From Paramecium octaurelia (Eukaryota; Ciliophora; Oligohymenophorea; Peniculida; Parameciidae), in NCBI GenBank assembly GCA_905182995.1, contig CAJJDP010000135.1:179230-243229 (forward strand): a stretch of DNA of 64,000 nt, given 5' to 3'. The translations under genes were made by a program, and so were the position numbers. Below the pieces are notes generated by a model. The model saw only the letters and a list, made by a program, of their open reading frames with translations. It ran no database searches and was not told the DNA's origin. This document shows, piece after piece, positions 58,551 through 64,000 of this stretch (its first letter is position 1; every line of letters begins with the position of its first letter).

Positions 58551-59102
58551 TCATTTCTTTTTATTCAACTTTTTTGAAATCTTTTTCTTAATCTAAACTT
58601 TCTTATTTTGTCCTTTTTATTTGCCTTTATTAACCACTTCTGCAGCTTTCTATTTTGTTGGTTTTCTTCCAGGTTTTAGTTTTTATTATTTAGATTAGCC
58701 CTTTTAAGCACTTGGTACTTTTTAAGTGACATTATTGGTTTTGGATTTTGGCCTTCCTTTTTGTTTTTTTTTATTTTTCTCCTCTTTTTATTTATCTTAT
58801 TCTTTATCAACCTTTTGTGAAGATTCTTTTGATTTTCCAACTTTTCCTGGTTTTCCAGGCTTACCAGGTTTTCTACCTTTTTTCTTTTTTTGTTATTCAT
58901 CTGTAATTTTTCCCTCCAAAGTGTTATCTAAAACACAATTATTTAAAGTTAAATCAGCAATTGAACACAAAATTCCATCAAATAAATATCCTTGTATTTT
59001 TTTTTATTCATTTTCGTTGTCCATATTTGTAAATGGATAATTTGCTTAAACTAATTTCAATTCTTATAATTTTTATTATATTTCTAATTCTTAATTAAGC
59101 AT
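58551..59102 (-). CDS. Lys-rich AT-hook protein (183 aa)
   Basis: AT-hooks bind the minor groove of AT-rich DNA, so a chromatin role is likely. The frame from ATG 59102 (MLNQELEIQQKLQELK) to TGA 58551 is one exon. After a helical N-terminal part and a short folded-looking segment (GYLFDGILCSIADLTLNNC) the rest is basic, with GRP-type cores at about residue 76 (KKGRKPGKPGKP), 119 (KQKGRPKSKT) and 145 (KPGRKPTKQ), and ends in KKLNKKK. The reading frame is also open for a long way upstream without another ATG, so a missed 5' exon is possible. It converges on the CHIP-like gene with 32 bp between stops. Confidence 0.7.
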
Positions 59103-59332
59103 TGTTACCTCTTTCTCAATCACATCTTTTTAATATTATTTCCATTATGCTTAAGTTTCTTTACTAATGAAATATATCTAATTAGATACTTCTTTAATTG
59201 TTGTTATATATAATCTAATTTTGCTTAGAAATCTATGTTCTTTAAGTTTATGGTTGTGATTGGCTAAGTTGATTATTTATTTTTATTCATAAAAATATAA
59301 TATAATATGATATAATATTTATTTATATTAAC

Positions 59333-62300
59333 TCATAAATTTAATAATTGCTTCAATTAACCTCTACACTCTTCAATATTTTTATCTAGTTCTTCCTATT
59401 AAATAATAGAATCAAATATATACAGATAGCCAATCAGTTTCTAATAGGTAATCCTATAATAAACAATTATTATCCATAGATATCAACTCTTCATTATCAT
59501 GGGATAACAAGTACAAGTAAAATGCTTCTGCCAATTGTTTTCTTACTTTAGGTAAACTAAAAATAAATGTAAAAAACGATACTCGCTAGTTAATATTTCA
59601 AAGATATGCTAAATAATGTGATGGAATAATTCTGTATTGACTGATAAAATATCAATGATTAATTGAACACTTGCAGATAATTTATTTATTGATTGAGTTT
59701 TATGTGTTTCTTTGTAAATTAATTAGAATAAGATTTCAGTATTCTATTTAATCATAGGCAATGATTGTATTTCCTCCTTTTGTAAAACAAGTGAAGCTGT
59801 TTTAAATAAAGGTATAACAACTCTTTCATCTAAAGCATATAATTTAAGAATTTCAATTAAATTAGTCATTAGAAGATCAAGATTTTGATTCAGATGTATA
59901 TATTAGATTAATGCTTCTTCACTAAATTTCTAGATTGATTCACTAATTCCTCCAACACTAATACACAATCCTGTTAGGATGTATCTACAAAATGTAGGAT
60001 ATGCAAGAATGGGAACTATTAATCTATAACAACAATGCGGTAGATTCCAATGATAAATTAGATCTGTTTTTCCTATGGTTTATAGAACATCTTTTAGGTT
60101 TTTAATTTCAGCCTCAATAATTTCACTTTAGAAGGTTTGATCCACTCTTTCTTAATCTTTTATTATAGTCTATTATAAGTTAGCAGTTGAGAATATTGCA
60201 GATATTTATTCATAATTTTCAAACTTTTATAATTTAGGAAATACAGATTTAAATAAATCCTACAACACACTTCCAGCTAGTAATCTGACTCTATCAATCT
60301 TTTCACACAATTACTACAATAATTACCCGATAATTTTGATAATACATTATTCATTTATGATGACATTTTCTATATGATTTCTTTCAATATAACCTACATA
60401 ACTAACTAAAATAGATTAAATAGCAATTATTGAATTTTCTCTAATGAATAATCCAACATCTCCTTTTTTATTCACAGTGTAATCTAACATTGCATAGAGT
60501 ATGCAATCAATAACAGGTAAGAGTTGAGCTTCGCAATTAAAATTATTGTTTAATTAATTAATAATGCTTTGTCCAAGAGACTTTATGGCAAACTTTCTAG
60601 TGTCTGGATCAATACTCCAACTTGTTAATTTAGCCCTTTTCTTTGAAAGCCCAATAGTGTACAATATACTTAGATCTTCATTATGTAATACCTATGGTGA
60701 AAAAGATCCAACACTTTAAGCATAACCTCCCTATATCAATACTTGAACAGTAGTTGACTTTTGATTCAATTATTTTATGACTCTTTTTAAGAATTCTTTC
60801 CCATCTATCAAGTATTGACCTTGTGTTTGATATTGATTGCTTAATAATCTTAAAGCTTTGGCTGCTGATATCTGTATTTCCTCCAAAGGATTCTTTAAAC
60901 CATCTTCAATAAACTTCAAATAATAAGCGTGTTATTCTATTTAAAGTGGTAATTTAGAAATAGAGATGCATTCAATCAGTCTGTAGGCAGCAATTCTAAT
61001 TTATTCTCCACTCTTCCCTTTCAAAGAATCTTCTAATAGTTTAGGTATTTGCATGATCTTATCAATGATTTCTTCTGAGAGTAAATTCATATTGTCTACT
61101 TATAATAACTACTCATATTATGATTTAAAAATTGTTATGTGTTCTCCAGCTTTTGCTAATTGTCTTTCATTCTTAGTTAAAGTTCTAAGGAAAACTGAAT
61201 CTTTCAACTCCTTTTCCTCTGAATTCTTAGTGATATGTCCTGATTATGCAATAAGTAAGTCTCCCAAAGCAAATAAGGCACCATGTTTTGAACTCAATGA
61301 TTGCAATCTAACCATTTTCAAAATGCTTTCGTATATCAAATTATCCTTAAAATAGACTGGATTCAAAACAAGCAGTCTTCCTAAACTTTTGGCTGCCAAT
61401 TTTCTCACTTCTTTATCTTGACTTGCAATCTTAATAAAAGCTAAATGATCAACCATCTATTTAAAGTACTCTGGATATGATGCTACAAATGGAGCAATTC
61501 GTAAATAGGCATTATGAATCATAGCCAATGAAAAATAATCTGCTTCTGTTAAGATGCTTATACCATGTGGTATTATATTAGGACACCTTCCAACTAATTC
61601 TTAGAAAGTACTTGATGCTGCTCTTCTAACATTTACTTCTCGATCGAAAATCATAACAATGACTAAATGTTACGCCAAAGCTAGCACATGATTTTTTAAT
61701 ATTTCAGGATCATAAGCTCTTGCAGCTGACCAAGCTATGAAACATGCTGAATCTCTGACATTTACACCAATACTATAACCACCTTGATTCTATTCAAAAA
61801 TCAAGGCTTTGCAAATAATAGGAATGATAGATTCTAATTTATTTTCAAGGATTAGGCCTCTTCTACATAATTCTCCTAGTGCTAGACAACCACCATGCCA
61901 GGCAGTGTCTCCATTGATTGGAGTGAAGCATGTGTTGATTAATGAATCAAAAATATCATCTGCTTAATCTAAATTTAATCTAGCACATATTCTGCCTATA
62001 CCCTTAGCAGCTGACCATCTAACGACAGTATCCTTATTTATTATTTATTATAATAAAGTATCTACAACAGTCTCTAAGCCTTCTTAATCAACATCAATGA
62101 AATAATCAACATCCTCTAGTTAAATATTTGACTATTATTATTATTGTAATTATTAGTTTGTTCTAGATGTTTATGAGTTGGTGACAATTCTTGAATAATC
62201 AATGATTGTTAATGTTTATTATAAATTTGTTGTGCCTTTTTTGTATGTCCAACTAACAACTCTTGGTCTTAAATAAACTAATCCAATTCTCTAAGTTAAT

Positions 62301-63322
62301 TTTGTTAGAAACAAATTTATTAATGTACCTTATTATTTCAAATTGAGTAAAGGCAATAAAATATATAAATTATTCTTTAACACATCTCTTTGAACAACTT
62401 TCAGAATTTCTACCAAGGTTTCCAGGATTCCTGTAATATAAAAAGTATTAAGAATATTATCTTGCAATTCATGAATTTATTTGACACTCCAATTCAAAAA
62501 TTATTCTAATAAATTACATTTCAAGATATCTGTTCTACTGAATAATTTAGATAAGTATAGTGCTCCCATGTTTCTTAATTTTGTGGATGATTTTAAATAA
62601 TTGACTCCCAAATTTAACAATGATGTTATTATCGTATTACTTGATGTGAAAGTGTCTTATATAGCATTAAAAATTTAGGAATCAATGGAATTTAGATCAA
62701 ATGGAACTAAAACTATTATGCTTAACCACATGAGAATAACATATTTAGTTTCCCAATTCTAATTAAGATCTGTTGAGCAATGTTACAAATACATAACAAC
62801 TGGTTCCAAATTACAAACTTCATGTGGACAATATCTACTGATTGTTCTTATTCCTCTCACTTTTGTAAGAATATAAATTGTATCACAAATGTTGTGAAAT
62901 TCTTCACAACTACTTACCCCAGCATTATTAACATTTTTTAGCACATATACTTTTACTACATCCATCAAACTCACACATATCTATTCTAAAATAGAATCTA
63001 GTAATGTATTTTATTCTTGGTATTTTTCAAATATATGACATACTCTATTTTTTACTTTTATAAATGGGAATTTCTGCAATTAAGGATTATTTTCATTTTA
63101 CACAATGAATTTTTATGTAAAATACACACACATATTTTTAATATCCTTCATTATTATTTCAAAATCCAATTACAATTATTCTTCATGTTGCTTATTTGTC
63201 ATTTATTATTCTGAAATACTATAAGCCACATTCTATTTATCTTCCTCTTCTATTTCATCGTATTATAAGTTATTGTACTTCTTCCTTAAATTCAAATCTT
63301 CTGATTCATAGTAAAATGCCAT
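59333..63322 (-). CDS. TBCD: Tubulin-specific chaperone (cofactor) D
   Basis: TBCD captures beta-tubulin and assembles the alpha/beta heterodimer together with cofactors E and C. Start at 63322 (MAFYYESEDLNLRKKY). Two introns near the 3' end, 59557-59582 (26 nt) and 59396-59423 (28 nt); the rest is one exon. The product is 1311 residues (human 1192) of HEAT/armadillo repeats. Diagnostic stretches are LTKVRGIRTISRYCPHEV, NWETKYVILMWLSIIVLV with PFDL, GDTAWHGGCLALGELCRRG, REVNVRRAASSTFQELVGR, DKEVRKLAAKSLGRLLVLN and a C-terminal LPKVRKQLAEAFYLYLL. A short Gln-rich insertion (about residue 340) separates the first repeats from the TAWHGG block. Its large size fits a ciliate with massive tubulin needs. 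Confidence 0.96.
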
Positions 63323-63377
63323 TTTTATTTTATAAAAGAAATTAATATTAATTTATATTATATTATTCTTTAAATTA

Positions 63378-64000
63378 TCATAATTATTCACTTAATTTTT
63401 AAATATGATTCCAGAATTATTCTACATTGTCTTTAGTTGTTGTGTGATTTGCAATGGACACTCTAAGATAAAATAAACCCTTAATTTCAGATCCACTTAT
63501 AAATCCAAGCATAGTGTTTTAATTTATTAAATCTTATAGTTTTCTATTTAATTTATTTTATGTAGTCAAATCTTCATGAACCAATAAAAATGTGACTAAT
63601 CCCAATTATGGTTTTGTAAATATCCTGAATCTGTTAGATTTTCTTACTAATTGCTCCAAATGATTAGCCACTTCTATCTTCTATTCAATCTATTCTCTCA
63701 TACCATTCAATCCCAAGCTTTTTATCATCCAAAACATTTTAATTGAATTAAATCTCTTACCCAAAGCTACCTACCAATCCTTATAATCCCAAACATCATA
63801 ATTATCGGTGAATTTATTCTTATAAATCTCAAAATCAATCTTGTTTCCCATAGCTTCAGCTAATTCACTTTTATCATTAACATAAAATAAGCTTCCAGTC
63901 AATCCACACATCATCAATTTTGCAAAGTTGATTTCAATAGAATCTGCAAACTCTAATCCTTTGGCTTTCTCTCTGTATTCTTTTATAAGCCAAGATGATC
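63378..64000 (-). CDS. PLP-dependent decarboxylase (aromatic amino acid type), 3' part
   Basis: Group II PLP decarboxylases convert aromatic amino acids, histidine or glutamate to amines. The visible C-terminal ~207 residues run from the window end to TGA at 63378. The Lys that binds PLP should lie in the segment ADSIEINFAKLMMCG, where the family has ADSxxxNPHKWL; the Lys is kept, but the preceding Pro-His is replaced by Phe-Ala. Later come DYKDWQVALGKRFNSIKMFW (family: DLRHWQIPLGRRFRALKLW), a helix LEQLVRKSNRFRIF and GLFYLRVSIANHTTTKDNV (FxLRxxxxNxxTTxxDV). The last two match well. The N-terminal PLP domain lies outside the window. The substrate cannot be told, and the altered PLP segment makes activity uncertain. 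Confidence 0.85.

Noticed and set aside
58726..59040. A collagen-like plus-strand frame with repeated Pro-Gly-Phe units
   Set aside because: It is the antisense of the Lys/Gly/Pro-rich AT-hook coding region on the minus strand and has no matching neighbours.

Overview
The window is almost certainly somatic (macronuclear) DNA of a ciliate of the Paramecium aurelia group, most likely P. tetraurelia. It is very AT-rich. Long protein-like frames are closed only by TGA, while in-frame TAA and TAG are frequent and sit where Gln is expected. Genes are separated by roughly 10-500 bp. Nearly every multi-exon gene resolves only when tiny GTA...TAG/AAG/CAG introns of 20-29 nt are removed. For each gene below I reconstructed the exons by hand, and the spliced length is a whole number of codons ending in TGA; the two genes cut by the window edges could only be followed to the edge. 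Names come from motif recognition only, since no search was run.

Layout. 1-5.9 kb: 3' part of a chromodomain gene (cut by the window start), a diacylglycerol kinase, an ABCG half-transporter and a small acidic protein. 5.9-9.0 kb: a 3-kb stretch of broken coding pieces, probably a dead gene. 9.0-15.5 kb: a FAR-17a/AIG1-type membrane protein, a 2-phosphoglycerate-kinase/LPA1-like P-loop protein, a 2OG-Fe(II) oxygenase and an ERK7/MAPK15 kinase. 15.8-18.6 kb and 23.7-26.4 kb: two perfect direct duplications (1367 and 1322 bp), each joined by a single N. These look like unmerged contig ends, so the 4-TM gene and the coiled-coil gene inside them are each probably one gene counted twice. Between them lie a 708-aa N-myristoylation candidate, a coiled-coil protein and a protein that looks like a chain of ubiquitin-like folds. 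26.4-35.6 kb: casein kinase 1, a helical orphan, an Rpp20/Pop7-like Alba protein, a cyclic-nucleotide-binding protein, a secreted nucleoside-hydrolase relative that has lost its metal-binding Asp residues, an AGC-kinase pseudogene and an orphan. 35.7-45.4 kb: a 1215-aa orphan, an orphan with an axonemal-style N terminus, a TRAF-like RING protein, a small coiled-coil protein, the dynein regulatory complex AAA protein DRC11/IQCA1 and a LITAF-domain protein. 45.7-51.4 kb: small membrane proteins, PFK-2/FBPase-2, a PHD+SET methyltransferase of the ATXR5/TXR1 type and a Rieske sterol 7-desaturase-like enzyme. 51.5-64 kb: a 1902-aa Sfi1-like centrin-binding repeat protein, a CHIP-like TPR/U-box ubiquitin ligase, an AT-hook protein, tubulin cofactor D and the 3' part of a PLP decarboxylase.

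The genes do not form an operon-like pathway; this is ordinary dense ciliate gene order. Several (MAPK15, DRC11, the Sfi1-like protein, TBCD) belong to cilia, basal bodies or tubulin folding, as expected for a heavily ciliated cell. The most unusual items are the ~210-residue super-repeat of the Sfi1-like protein, the tandem ubiquitin-like protein, the apparent nucleoside hydrolase pseudoenzyme, the dead kinase and the two assembly duplications. I saw no tRNA, rRNA, transposon, CRISPR array or telomeric repeat.
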